A stretch of DNA of 10,000 bases from assembly GCF_020217005.1 (NCBI RefSeq), contig NZ_JAIWOI010000051.1, positions 1 through 10,000 on the forward strand, read 5' to 3'. Source of the stretch: Rheinheimera sp. (GTDB lineage: Bacteria; Pseudomonadota; Gammaproteobacteria; Enterobacterales; Alteromonadaceae). Below are positions 1 to 7,138 of the stretch, piece after piece (positions within the stretch are counted from its first letter, which is position 1; each line of letters starts with the position of its first letter). The position numbers and the translations under genes were made by a program. A model generated the notes under the pieces. The model made no database searches, was not told the DNA's origin, and was given only the letters and a program-made list of their open reading frames with translations.

Positions 1-2
1 CA

Positions 3-1457
3 CCTTTTGGCCGGGCTATTGTGTTTAGTCAGGCAGAAAAACAAACCTTAGCCAAGACTCATGGTAATTATCCGGCACCGCTGAAGATCCTCAAAGCCAT
101 TAAAGCTGGTGTGGACGGTGGTTTTAATAAAGGCCTGGATGTGGAAGCCAAAGCTTTTGGTGAGCTTTGCATGACCAGCGAGTCTAAAGCTTTACGTTCG
201 TTATTTTTTGCTACCACTCAAATGAAAAAAGAGACGGGGGCAGGGGATGTTCAACCGCGTAAAGTGCAAAAAGCCGCTATTTTAGGGGGCGGCTTGATGG
301 GCGGCGGTATCGCCAATGTCACAGCCACCAAAGCTGGTGTGCCGGTGCGGATCAAAGATATCAGCCAGCAGGGTATTTCCAATGCAATGAAATACAGCTA
401 CAGCCTGCTGGAGAAAAAGCTGCGCAAACGTTTTGTCACTAAGACTGAAGTGCAAAAGCAAATGTCATTACTGACAGGCACCACAGACTACAGCGGTTTC
501 CACGATGTGGACTTAGTGGTCGAAGCTGTGTTTGAAGATTTAAATTTAAAACAGCAGATGGTCGCTGATATCGAAGCCAATTGTTCAGCACATACGGTCT
601 TTGCCAGCAACACCAGTTCATTGCCAATAGGGCAAATAGCAGCCAAAGCGGCTCGCCCTGAAAATGTCATTGGTCTGCATTATTTCTCTCCTGTGGATAA
701 AATGCCATTGGTCGAAGTGATAGCCCATGAAAAGACGTCGGCTGAAACCATTGCAACTACTGTGGCTTTTGCCCGTAAGCAAGGCAAGACGCCTATAGTT
801 GTGAAAGATGGCGCAGGTTTTTACGTCAACCGTATTCTGGCGCTTTATATGAATGAAGCGGCTAATATTCTGCTCGAAGGCGAACCTGTTGAAGCACTGG
901 ATAAAGCGCTGGTGAAATTTGGTTTCCCTGTCGGTCCTATTACTTTACTGGATGAAGTGGGCATAGACGTAGGCGCTAAAATATCGCCCATTTTACTGAA
1001 TGAATTAGGTGAGCGTTTTACTGCACCAGCTGCTTTTGACCGCTTATTGGCGGATGGCCGAAAGGGGCGTAAAACTGAAAAAGGTTTTTACCTGTACGGC
1101 GCCAAAGCCAAAGGTAAAAAGCAGGTCGATGCTTCAGTCTATAGCGTGCTTGGTTTAAACCCGGTAGCTAAATTAAGCGGCGATCAAATAGCGCTGCGCT
1201 GTGTGGTGCAAATGCTGAACGAAGCAGTGCGCTGCTTAGAAGAAGGCATTATCAGCAGTGCCCGTGACGGTGACATAGGCGCCATCTTCGGTATCGGCTT
1301 CCCGCCGTTCTTAGGCGGCCCGTTCCGCTATATCGATCAGATGGGGGCCGCAACTCTGGTAGCGCATCTGCGCAGCTTTGAGAGCCGTTTTGGTGCGCGT
1401 TTTGCCCCAAGCAAGCTGTTGCTGGAAAAAGCAGAACAAAATACGACCTTTTATTGA
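3..1457 (+). CDS. fadJ: Fatty acid oxidation complex subunit alpha FadJ, 5'-truncated by window edge
   Basis: Bifunctional enoyl-CoA hydratase / L-3-hydroxyacyl-CoA dehydrogenase of beta-oxidation, acting in the cytoplasm with the thiolase FadI. The frame is open to the left edge, so the GTG at 21 is an internal valine codon and not the start. Roughly the first 240 of about 710 residues (most of the hydratase domain) are missing. What remains is the linker, the NAD-binding domain with [10 protein letters not shown] (285-314), the segment [10 protein letters not shown], and the dehydrogenase catalytic pair in [14 protein letters not shown] (His codon 678-680, Glu codon 714-716). The C-terminal dehydrogenase repeats contain [14 protein letters not shown] and [16 protein letters not shown]. 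Wording throughout is closer to FadJ than FadB of Escherichia coli as I recall them. fadI would be expected just upstream, outside the window. No internal damage is seen. Confidence 0.96.
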   Translation, partial: PFGRAIVFSQAEKQTLAKTHGNYPAPLKILKAIKAGVDGGFNKGLDVEAKAFGELCMTSESKALRSLFFATTQMKKETGAGDVQPRKVQKAAILGGGLMGGGIANVTATKAGVPVRIKDISQQGISNAMKYSYSLLEKKLRKRFVTKTEVQKQMSLLTGTTDYSGFHDVDLVVEAVFEDLNLKQQMVADIEANCSAHTVFASNTSSLPIGQIAAKAARPENVIGLHYFSPVDKMPLVEVIAHEKTSAETIATTVAFARKQGKTPIVVKDGAGFYVNRILALYMNEAANILLEGEPVEALDKALVKFGFPVGPITLLDEVGIDVGAKISPILLNELGERFTAPAAFDRLLADGRKGRKTEKGFYLYGAKAKGKKQVDASVYSVLGLNPVAKLSGDQIALRCVVQMLNEAVRCLEEGIISSARDGDIGAIFGIGFPPFLGGPFRYIDQMGAATLVAHLRSFESRFGARFAPSKLLLEKAEQNTTFY

Positions 1458-1473
1458 CTGATGGTCTGATATC

Positions 1474-1505
1474 AAAAAGGCTTCTGAGTACAGAAGCCTT
1501 TTTTG
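1474..1505 (+). terminator. Rho-independent terminator of fadJ
   Basis: Perfect hairpin AAGGCTTCTG / CAGAAGCCTT (1477-1486 with 1491-1500) with an AGTA loop, extended by A-T pairs and followed by a T tract. It starts 17 bases after the fadJ stop codon and separates fadJ transcription from the next gene. Confidence 0.93.
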
Positions 1506-1536
1506 TTTTCTGTGCCAGCAGTATTTTAGCTTTGTG

Positions 1537-1567
1537 TTGTTTTGTTACATCTTATTGGTTGTATAAA
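1537..1567 (+). promoter_or_regulatory. Weak candidate sigma70 promoter for opdB
   Basis: In the AT-rich 1506-1657 spacer, TATAAA (1562-1567) resembles a -10 box, with TTGTTT (1537-1542) as a poor -35 at a long 19-base spacing. The terminator upstream implies that opdB has its own promoter somewhere in this spacer, but this exact site is only a suggestion. Confidence 0.25.
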
Positions 1568-1657
1568 CTATCTCAGATTCTGGTTGTTACCTTTTTGTTG
1601 TGTTAACGTTTTGTTGTTTTTTTCAATAAAATCCAAGCACATAATAGAGAGAACAAC

Positions 1658-3733
1658 ATGTCCAATCCGGTACGAATTCTTGGTTATGGAGTTGCTATGC
1701 TGACCAGCCTGAATCTTATGGCCGCCATGCCTTCATCTGCGCCTGTAGCGCCTGTTAAACCTTATGTAGTGCAATCAGAACATGGCGACAGGCAAGACCC
1801 TTATTATTGGTTGCGCGACGATAAGCGGCTGGCGCCTGACGTATTGGCTTACCTGAACGCTGAAAACCAGTATTACCAGCAGTATGCCGACCAGTACAAA
1901 AAGTTGAGTAAAACTCTGGCCGATGAAATTATTGGCCGGGTGAAACAGGACGACAGTACTGTGCCTGTGATCAAAGGCGACTATTCCTATTACACCCGCT
2001 ATGAGCAAGGTAAGGAGTATCCGATTTATGCCCGCAAGCCCAGAGTCGGTGGCGCTGAACAGGTGATGCTGAACGTCAATGAGCTGGCCAAAGGCAAGGA
2101 TTTTTATCAGATAGGTAACTATCAGGTGAGCCCTAACCAGCAGTTGCTGGCTTATGCTGCAGACACCACTGGCCGCCGTAACTACAACATCAAAGTACGG
2201 GATCTGCGCACAGGCAAAGACTTACCTACAACTATTACTGGTGCTGAAGCTTCTATTGCCTGGTCAGCTGATAACAGTCAGTTATTTTATATTGAAAAAG
2301 ATCCGCAAACTTTATTAGGCACTAAAGTTCGTCGTCATACGCTTGGACAAGCAGTAGCCAAAGATGAAGTGCTGTATGAAGAAAAAGACAGCAGCTTTTA
2401 TATGGGCGTTGGCAACAGCGCTGACGATAAGTTCGTCGTGATTTGGTTGGGCAGCACAGTATCCAATGAAATGCTGGTGCTGAAATCTGACGATAAAAAA
2501 GGCAAATTTACTGCGATAGCGCCACGTCAGCGCGATTTTAAATATGAAGTGGAGCATATAGACAACCGTTGGGTCATTATGACCGACTGGGATGCACCTA
2601 ACTATCGTCTGATGACTGTTAACGATGACCAGATTGGGGATCGTAGTCGCTGGCAGCCATTATTGGCGCACAATCCTGATGTGTTTATTGATTCCTTCCA
2701 ACTTTTTACCGACTATTTGGTGATTAACGAACGCAGCAATGGTCTGGACAGAGTGCGTTTGATGCCATGGTCTGATTTAAGCAAAGCCCAGTATGTAGAG
2801 TCCGACGAAGCGGCTTATGTGGCGAAAACTGACAACAACCCAGAGCAAAACAGCCAATGGCTGCGCTACAGCTATACCTCCCTGACGACTCCGCCTTCTG
2901 TGTATGAAATGCATATGAAGACAGGTGAAAAGCGTTTATTGAAACAACAAGAGGTTTTAGGTGGTTTTGATAAAAGCAACTATCAGACAGAGCGGGTTTG
3001 GGCTAAGGCCAAAGATGGTACTCAGATCCCAGTCAGCCTGTTGTATAAAAAAGGACTGAGAAAAGATGGTACTGCGCCTTTATACCAATATGCTTATGGC
3101 TCTTACGGTATATCCAGCTCCCCATCCTTTCGAAGCACAGTCTTGTCTTTAGTGGATCGTGGTTTTGTCTACGCCATAGCTCATATTCGTGGTGGCCAGG
3201 AAATGGGCCGCAGCTGGTATGAAAACGGTAAATTACTGAATAAAATCAATACATTTACCGACTTTATTGACGTGACTGATTATCTGGTGGCGGAAAAATA
3301 CGCAGCGAAAGATAAGGTCTTTGCGATGGGCGGCAGCGCAGGTGGCTTATTGATGGGGGCTATTGCCAATATGGCACCGGAGAAATACCGTGGTCTGGTG
3401 GCTCATGTGCCTTTTGTTGATGTCGTCACTACTATGCTGGATGAGTCTATTCCACTGACCACCAACGAGTTTGACGAGTGGGGCAACCCAAAACAAAAAG
3501 TCTATTACGATTATATGTTGTCGTATTCACCTTACGATCAGGTGAAAAAGCAGGCTTATCCAGCCATGTTAGTTACTACAGGCTTGCATGACTCGCAAGT
3601 GCAGTATTTTGAGCCCGCGAAATGGGTCGCTAAGCTGCGTACCCTAAAAACGGACCAGCAGCCTTTATTGTTCCGTACCAATATGGAAGCTGGCCATGGC
3701 GGCAAATCAGGGCGTTTTTTCCCGCATGATTGA
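1658..3733 (+). CDS. opdB: Oligopeptidase B (S9A serine peptidase) with N-terminal signal, frameshifted at its 3' end
   Basis: Prolyl-oligopeptidase family serine peptidase that should cleave short peptides after Arg/Lys. The start ATG is preceded by a purine-rich AGAGAGA (1646-1652). The N-terminus (Arg6, then hydrophobic residues 7-23, then small residues) looks like a Sec signal peptide, so the enzyme is probably periplasmic, unlike cytoplasmic E. coli PtrB. DPYYWLRDD near residue 50 is the family signature, followed by a beta-propeller and then the alpha/beta hydrolase domain from about residue 440. The triad is Ser560 (GGSAGG), Asp645 (GLHDSQV) and His680 (EAGHGGKSG), with the 85 and 120 residue spacings of the family. 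Glu604 and Asp606 (TTNEFDEW) sit where acidic S1 residues select Arg/Lys. The frame as written ends at 691 residues with an atypical RFFPHD. Losing one T from the six at 3715-3720 gives RFSRMIEIADEYAFIL and a stop at 3789-3791, 710 residues in all. Confidence 0.93.
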   Translation: MSNPVRILGYGVAMLTSLNLMAAMPSSAPVAPVKPYVVQSEHGDRQDPYYWLRDDKRLAPDVLAYLNAENQYYQQYADQYKKLSKTLADEIIGRVKQDDSTVPVIKGDYSYYTRYEQGKEYPIYARKPRVGGAEQVMLNVNELAKGKDFYQIGNYQVSPNQQLLAYAADTTGRRNYNIKVRDLRTGKDLPTTITGAEASIAWSADNSQLFYIEKDPQTLLGTKVRRHTLGQAVAKDEVLYEEKDSSFYMGVGNSADDKFVVIWLGSTVSNEMLVLKSDDKKGKFTAIAPRQRDFKYEVEHIDNRWVIMTDWDAPNYRLMTVNDDQIGDRSRWQPLLAHNPDVFIDSFQLFTDYLVINERSNGLDRVRLMPWSDLSKAQYVESDEAAYVAKTDNNPEQNSQWLRYSYTSLTTPPSVYEMHMKTGEKRLLKQQEVLGGFDKSNYQTERVWAKAKDGTQIPVSLLYKKGLRKDGTAPLYQYAYGSYGISSSPSFRSTVLSLVDRGFVYAIAHIRGGQEMGRSWYENGKLLNKINTFTDFIDVTDYLVAEKYAAKDKVFAMGGSAGGLLMGAIANMAPEKYRGLVAHVPFVDVVTTMLDESIPLTTNEFDEWGNPKQKVYYDYMLSYSPYDQVKKQAYPAMLVTTGLHDSQVQYFEPAKWVAKLRTLKTDQQPLLFRTNMEAGHGGKSGRFFPHD

Positions 3734-3791
3734 AATTGCAGACGAATACGCCTTTATTTTGTCGTTGTTGCCGGCGACACCAGCTTCTTAG
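3715..3791 (+). other. Frameshifted C-terminal tail of opdB
   Basis: After the T6 run, the frame starting TCC at 3720 encodes SRMIEIADEYAFIL plus nine more residues, then TAG at 3789-3791. This matches the conserved oligopeptidase B ending after GGKSGRF, so the coding sequence originally extended to 3791. A +1 shift, or one T fewer, joins the frames. Causes could be a sequencing or assembly error, a real mutation, or slippage on the T run. The active site lies upstream and is intact; only the last helix is lost. Confidence 0.88.
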
Positions 3792-3806
3792 TCAGAGTTT
3801 GAATTG

Positions 3807-3848
3807 AAGACGCTGTTTTTGACGGCAGCGTCTTTTCCATTTTTTTAG
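3807..3848 (+). terminator. Intrinsic terminator of opdB
   Basis: Nine-base perfect stem AAGACGCTG (3807-3815) / CAGCGTCTT (3826-3834), ten-base loop, then TTCCA and seven T. It lies just beyond the restored opdB stop at 3791, which agrees with the longer reading frame. Confidence 0.8.
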
Positions 3849-3908
3849 CCAGAATTTAAACATTCGTCGCATTTAGCTGTATTTTTCTCAACTTCCACTT
3901 TGACTGTC

Positions 3909-3917
3909 TGGTATAGT
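3909..3917 (+). promoter_or_regulatory. Candidate extended -10 promoter for the small membrane protein gene
   Basis: TGGTATAGT is an extended -10 element (TGn plus TATAGT, five of six matches). No good -35 sits 17 bases upstream; the nearby TTGACT (3900-3905) is too close to serve as one. It lies about 40 bases ahead of the GTG start at 3960 and after the opdB terminator, which suits an independent small transcript. Confidence 0.4.
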
Positions 3918-3959
3918 GCTGCGGTTTTTTTAAGCAAACGTGCAAAGCAGGAGTGTTGT

Positions 3960-4151
3960 GTGGTTCTTATCCTGAGTGTTTTTTGTTTGAGCAGTATCAG
4001 TGTCTATATTGCCGCTTTGCGTGCTGGTATGGCCGAGAAACGCTGGGCTTTAGTGGCTTTATGTTTAGGTCCTTTGGTGCTTCCTTTATTTCACAATCAC
4101 AAAAGGCTGACGTTGCGTCGTGCTTTTGGTCGCTTTTCGAACTTCTTCTGA
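3960..4151 (+). CDS. Predicted small two-helix inner-membrane protein, 63 residues, function unknown
   Basis: I do not recognise a named family. The GTG start is chosen because AGGAG (3949-3953) lies six bases upstream; the open frame continues back to about 3900, but without a ribosome site. Residues 2-20 (VLILSVFCLSSISVYIAAL) form one hydrophobic helix. A short charged loop RAGMAEKRW follows, and residues 30-44 form a second helix containing GPLVLPLF. The C-terminus is basic (HNHKRL, then two more Arg clusters), which predicts a cytoplasmic tail and a hairpin topology. The arrangement, a loop with a Trp and then a helix with Gly-Pro, resembles many uncharacterised small membrane proteins of marine gammaproteobacteria. 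It stands alone between two terminated genes. An overlapping frame (3953-4207) is also open but reads as low-quality protein. Confidence 0.55.
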   Translation: MVLILSVFCLSSISVYIAALRAGMAEKRWALVALCLGPLVLPLFHNHKRLTLRRAFGRFSNFF

Positions 4152-4194
4152 CACTGATCCTGTACTTTCATATCTACGTATCAAAATTTGCACT

Positions 4195-4224
4195 TTTGAC
4201 GAGCTAAAATGGTTATTCGTCAAA
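4195..4224. repeat. Inverted repeat TTTGACGA / TCGTCAAA upstream of maoP
   Basis: Perfect eight-base arms at 4195-4202 and 4217-4224, 14 bases apart, so matching positions are separated by about two helical turns. There is no T tract, so it is not a terminator. A third copy (4304-4311) overlaps the predicted maoP -35 box. The spacing and location suggest an operator, but no binding protein can be named. Confidence 0.5.
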
Positions 4225-4303
4225 CGGTTGCGATTGTTTTCTGAACAAAATGCAGCTTCAGAGGCATTGCAAAATCATTTCTTTTGACAAAGCAAAATTT
4301 TTG

Positions 4304-4312
4304 TTTGACGAG
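4304..4312 (+). repeat. Third TTTGACGAG copy, overlapping the maoP -35 box
   Basis: Direct repeat of 4195-4203 (nine identical bases). It lies exactly over TTGACG, the likely -35 element, so a protein binding here could compete with RNA polymerase. The copy may also simply reflect that the motif contains a -35-like hexamer. Confidence 0.45.
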
Positions 4313-4333
4313 TCTGATTTTGTTTACCATACT
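4305..4333 (+). promoter_or_regulatory. Probable sigma70 promoter of maoP
   Basis: TTGACG (4305-4310), a 17-base spacer and CATACT (4328-4333) match five and four of six consensus positions. Transcription would start near 4340, leaving a leader of about 50 bases. Another TTGACA at 4284-4289 has no -10 at the right distance. Confidence 0.55.
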
Positions 4334-4388
4334 GCGCACAGTTTGATTCGGATAGCTGTAGATACAACAAAATTAGAGGAAAAAAGTG

Positions 4389-4736
4389 ATGCAGCAAAGT
4401 TTTGTCGCTAATCGTCGCTTTTTCGATGACCAGAATTTCCCAAAGGGATTCACCAGGTCCGGGCGCTTTACTCTGGCAGAGGGTAATCTGCTGGAAAAAC
4501 ATGGCAATGCCATGCAGGAACTGGAAGCAGGCACACGCCAGCCAGTCAATGAAGAAGAACAACGTTTTGTCGCTGTTTGCAAAGGTGAACAGGAAGCCAT
4601 CAGCCAGTATGAAAAAGTCTGGTTGAAGTACAAGCAACGTTTGCAGGAGAAACGCAAGTTCCATACCGTATTCGGTAAAAAGCGTATTGCAGACGGTGGC
4701 GAAGATTTCTCTTTTGTAGATAACGACGCAGACTAA
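4389..4736 (+). CDS. maoP: MaoP / YifE family (DUF413) macrodomain organisation protein
   Basis: Homologue of E. coli MaoP (YifE), a small protein that, with a nearby DNA site called maoS, keeps the Ori macrodomain of the chromosome constrained; its biochemical mechanism is not settled. At 115 residues it is close to the 112 of E. coli. The whole length aligns from memory: SFVANRRFFDDQNFPKGFTR, then TLAEGNLLEKHGNAMQEL, RQPVNEEEQRFVAVCKGE, a segment around VWLKYKQR, and an acidic C-terminus (FSFVDNDAD). ATG 4389 is preferred over the GTG at 4386 because AGAGGA (4375-4380) is then eight bases away and the N-terminus MQQSF lines up with MAESF. It is monocistronic, with its own promoter and terminator. 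In enterobacteria the family tends to occur with Dam, SeqA and MukBEF, so those are expected elsewhere in this genome. Confidence 0.93.
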   Translation: MQQSFVANRRFFDDQNFPKGFTRSGRFTLAEGNLLEKHGNAMQELEAGTRQPVNEEEQRFVAVCKGEQEAISQYEKVWLKYKQRLQEKRKFHTVFGKKRIADGGEDFSFVDNDAD

Positions 4737-4752
4737 AACCTAATATATGGAC

Positions 4753-4807
4753 AAAAGGGCTGTTTAAATCCGGTGCAGGGCATTGGATTTAAGCAGCCTT
4801 TTTTATT
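4753..4807. terminator. Terminator between convergent maoP and the GGDEF-EAL gene
   Basis: Long hairpin: left arm 4753-4771 and right arm 4785-4802, pairing AGGCTG and TTAAATCC segments with one bulged G and one G-T wobble, a 13-base loop, then a T run into TTTATTT. It ends maoP. Read on the minus strand the same hairpin is followed by TTTTG, so it can also stop the opposing transcript, whose gene ends at 4847. Confidence 0.85.
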
Positions 4808-4846
4808 TGGTGTCATCAATACGGCTGCTGTACTGACCACAAAGAA

Positions 4847-7084
4847 TCAACTTGGTACAGCTGTCAGTTTAGGTTTTTGTTGTTTCTGTTGTTTTAAGAA
4901 CAAACCAAAGTCATGAGCCGACAATGGCTTACTGTAGAAATAGCCCTGAATAATCTCACAACGCAGCTGCTTGAGCTGTTGCAATTGTTCTGCCTGCTCA
5001 ACCCCTTCAGCCACCACCGTCAGATTCAGGTTGTGTGCTATGGTCACTATAGTGTCCACCATATTGCGGCCTCGGGCTGTGTTCATATCGTCAATAAAGG
5101 CTTTGTCGATTTTTAATGTGTTCAGTGGGAACTGTTTTAAATAAGCTAAAGATGAATAGCCTGTACCAAAGTCATCCATTGCTAAATGGATGCCACGGGC
5201 TCTAAGCTTTTTCATAGTATCTATTGCCAAGGTTGGCGATTGCATTACTGTGCCTTCGGTGATTTCTAATTCCAGATGATAAGAGGGCAGCTCAGAGCGC
5301 TGCAGTATGTCATCTATCTGCTCACACAAAAACGGCAGCATAAATTGTTTGGCGGATAAGTTGACCGCAACACGGCCATGAAACAGCCCCATATCTATCC
5401 AGCGTTTCACGTCTTCACAGGTCTTTTGCAGTACCACTTCACCAATTTCAAGAATTTGACCTGTCTCTTCAGCGACTGGAATAAAAGAAGCAGGGCTGAT
5501 TAAGCCTTTTTTTGGTGTAATAAAACGTACCAGAGCTTCCATCCCTACAAGTTGACCTGTGACTATGTCCATCTTCGGCTGATAAAACACCGTAAAGTAA
5601 TCTTCTTTCAAACCATGGCGGATCAGGTTTTCTACCTGCAATCGTTTAACCGCCAGCTTGTTCATGGAGTCGTTAAAAAACAGGTAGCGGTTGGCACCTT
5701 CATTTTTAGCATGATACATAGCGGTATCGGCGTTACGGAGCAATGCTTGCGGGTCATTGCCATCTTCCGGATAAAGTACTATGCCAATACTGCTGGTGAT
5801 CGCCAACTCATGTTGTTCGATAAAAAACGGCAGGTTAATCTGTTTCAGTAAATCTTTAGCCAGGCTGGTGATGCTGTGAATATCGTTGGTATTCTCCAGC
5901 ACTACGGCAAACTCATCGCCACCCAGACGATAAAGTTTGGCTTTAAAGCGGGTAAAGAGGCTCAACCGCTCGGACAGCTTACACAACAAGGTGTCGCCGA
6001 GTTCATGCCCCAGTGAGTCGTTAATTTTTTTGAAATTGTCTAAATCGAAGACTAACAGCGCATGCTCAACTTGTTCACGGACCAACTGGCTTAAGTGGCT
6101 GGAAAAGCGGGCCCTGTTTGGTAAACCTGTCAGGGTGTCGGTATCAGCCAGCCGATTGAGCTCAGCCTCACGTTTTTTCCGCTCGCTGATATCTGAGACA
6201 ACACCAACGAACTGTTGCACTTGCCCCTGCTCATCTTTGATGACGTCAAAGCTCAATTCGGCCTGGTAAAGTTCACCGTTTTGTCTCTTGTCTTCTATTT
6301 CACCAGCCCAATAGCCTTGCTCTAATAAGGCCTGGCGAATCTCATGTAAAAAGCGGGCGGGGTAGAGCGTGAGTTCAAATACGGTATGCAACACTGAATC
6401 ACGGCTTTTGCCTGTCATGCTGACAAAGGCAGGGTTTACTTCCAGTAAAGTAAAATGCGTATCGCAGACCATAACTGCATCGGAGATATTGTCCAGACAG
6501 CGGGCAAATAAGCTCAAACGTTCTTCGGTTTCTTTGAGCTGCTGAATATTTTTTAAAGTACCAGTCATACGAATAGCCTGGCCTTGTTCGTTCAACTGCA
6601 CTACTTTGCCGCGATCCAGTACCCAAATCCATTGGCCGTTAGCGGCTTTGATACGGTAACTGGCTTCAAAAATAGGTGTCATGCCATGCATGTGCTGTTG
6701 CAGTGCACTGGTGACCCGCTCAACGTCTTGCGGGTGGATCTCAGACCGATTCGGCGGAAACTGTTGACTGTCGCCCGGCTTCTCCAATGGCTGATGCCAG
6801 GAGCTGGAGCGGTACAGTTGCCCAGCCTGCATATCCCAATCCCATAATTCGTCACCACTTCCCCATAAGGACAAGCGCAATCGTTCTTCACTTTGTTCCA
6901 GTTTGGACTGATAACGCCGCATCCGCACTATGCTTAAATGAGCCAGCGTCAGGGCAACTATAGAAAGGGCAGAGATGACCGTAAGCACATAAGGCTGTAA
7001 CTGTTCCCAGCCTGCGGCGAACGCAGGCAAAGGCACAGCCAGTACAACAGCAAATTGCAGCGATAATACAGGAATCAGGCGCAC
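4847..7084 (-). CDS. Membrane-anchored PAS-PAS-GGDEF-EAL c-di-GMP signalling protein
   Basis: Likely makes and/or degrades c-di-GMP in response to a signal. Residues 1-23 form a signal-like hydrophobic stretch ending AFA, followed by a second helix at about 32-53 and a short coiled coil to about 70. Two PAS domains follow (about 70-185 and 190-300), the first with an aromatic-rich start (WGSGDELWDWD). GGDEF spans about 305-470 with the intact motif GGDEF at 388-392. EAL spans about 480-735 with Glu516 (EAL), Asn575, Glu607, Asp637-Asp638, Lys658, Glu693 and Gln713, the full metal and catalytic set. The inhibitory RxxD site is degenerate (RFKA, 380-382 region). Start is uncertain: GTG 7084 has no clear Shine-Dalgarno, and the frame stays open back to a TAA at 7114-7112 without any ATG. 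It probably shares a transcript with the M16 gene 54 bases upstream. Confidence 0.94.
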   Translation of the reverse strand: MRLIPVLSLQFAVVLAVPLPAFAAGWEQLQPYVLTVISALSIVALTLAHLSIVRMRRYQSKLEQSEERLRLSLWGSGDELWDWDMQAGQLYRSSSWHQPLEKPGDSQQFPPNRSEIHPQDVERVTSALQQHMHGMTPIFEASYRIKAANGQWIWVLDRGKVVQLNEQGQAIRMTGTLKNIQQLKETEERLSLFARCLDNISDAVMVCDTHFTLLEVNPAFVSMTGKSRDSVLHTVFELTLYPARFLHEIRQALLEQGYWAGEIEDKRQNGELYQAELSFDVIKDEQGQVQQFVGVVSDISERKKREAELNRLADTDTLTGLPNRARFSSHLSQLVREQVEHALLVFDLDNFKKINDSLGHELGDTLLCKLSERLSLFTRFKAKLYRLGGDEFAVVLENTNDIHSITSLAKDLLKQINLPFFIEQHELAITSSIGIVLYPEDGNDPQALLRNADTAMYHAKNEGANRYLFFNDSMNKLAVKRLQVENLIRHGLKEDYFTVFYQPKMDIVTGQLVGMEALVRFITPKKGLISPASFIPVAEETGQILEIGEVVLQKTCEDVKRWIDMGLFHGRVAVNLSAKQFMLPFLCEQIDDILQRSELPSYHLELEITEGTVMQSPTLAIDTMKKLRARGIHLAMDDFGTGYSSLAYLKQFPLNTLKIDKAFIDDMNTARGRNMVDTIVTIAHNLNLTVVAEGVEQAEQLQQLKQLRCEIIQGYFYSKPLSAHDFGLFLKQQKQQKPKLTAVPS

Positions 7085-7138
7085 GGTCAGGCTTTTTTTA
7101 TGGATGTCAATTTACGGTACCCAATGTTATCGGTACTG
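7085..7138 (-). other. 54-base spacer within a probable two-gene operon
   Basis: No terminator hairpin or strong promoter is seen between the M16 protease stop (7139-7141) and the GGDEF-EAL start. It holds two CGGTAC copies 16 bases apart (7115-7120, 7131-7136) of unknown meaning. Co-transcription is inferred from this. Confidence 0.5.

Noticed and set aside
21..1457. GTG at 21 as the true start of the first gene
   Set aside because: The frame is open to the window edge and the protein matches the interior of FadJ, so the gene begins outside the window.
3953..4207. 84-residue frame overlapping the small membrane protein in another frame
   Set aside because: Cys/Phe-rich irregular sequence with no Shine-Dalgarno ahead of its start. 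The GTG 3960 frame has both a ribosome site and sensible membrane topology.
4275..4664. Minus-strand open frames of 129 and 94 residues opposite maoP
   Set aside because: They are antisense to a strongly recognised DUF413 gene, have no ribosome site, and their sequences look like by-products of the maoP codons.
4827..4861. Inverted repeat GCTGTAC / GTACAGC spanning the GGDEF-EAL stop codon
   Set aside because: Only seven bases per arm, a 21-base loop and no T tract on the minus strand. The better terminator is the shared hairpin at 4753-4807.
7115..7136. CGGTAC direct repeat in the protease/GGDEF spacer as an operator
   Set aside because: Six-base repeats are too short to support a claim, and no promoter is evident around them.
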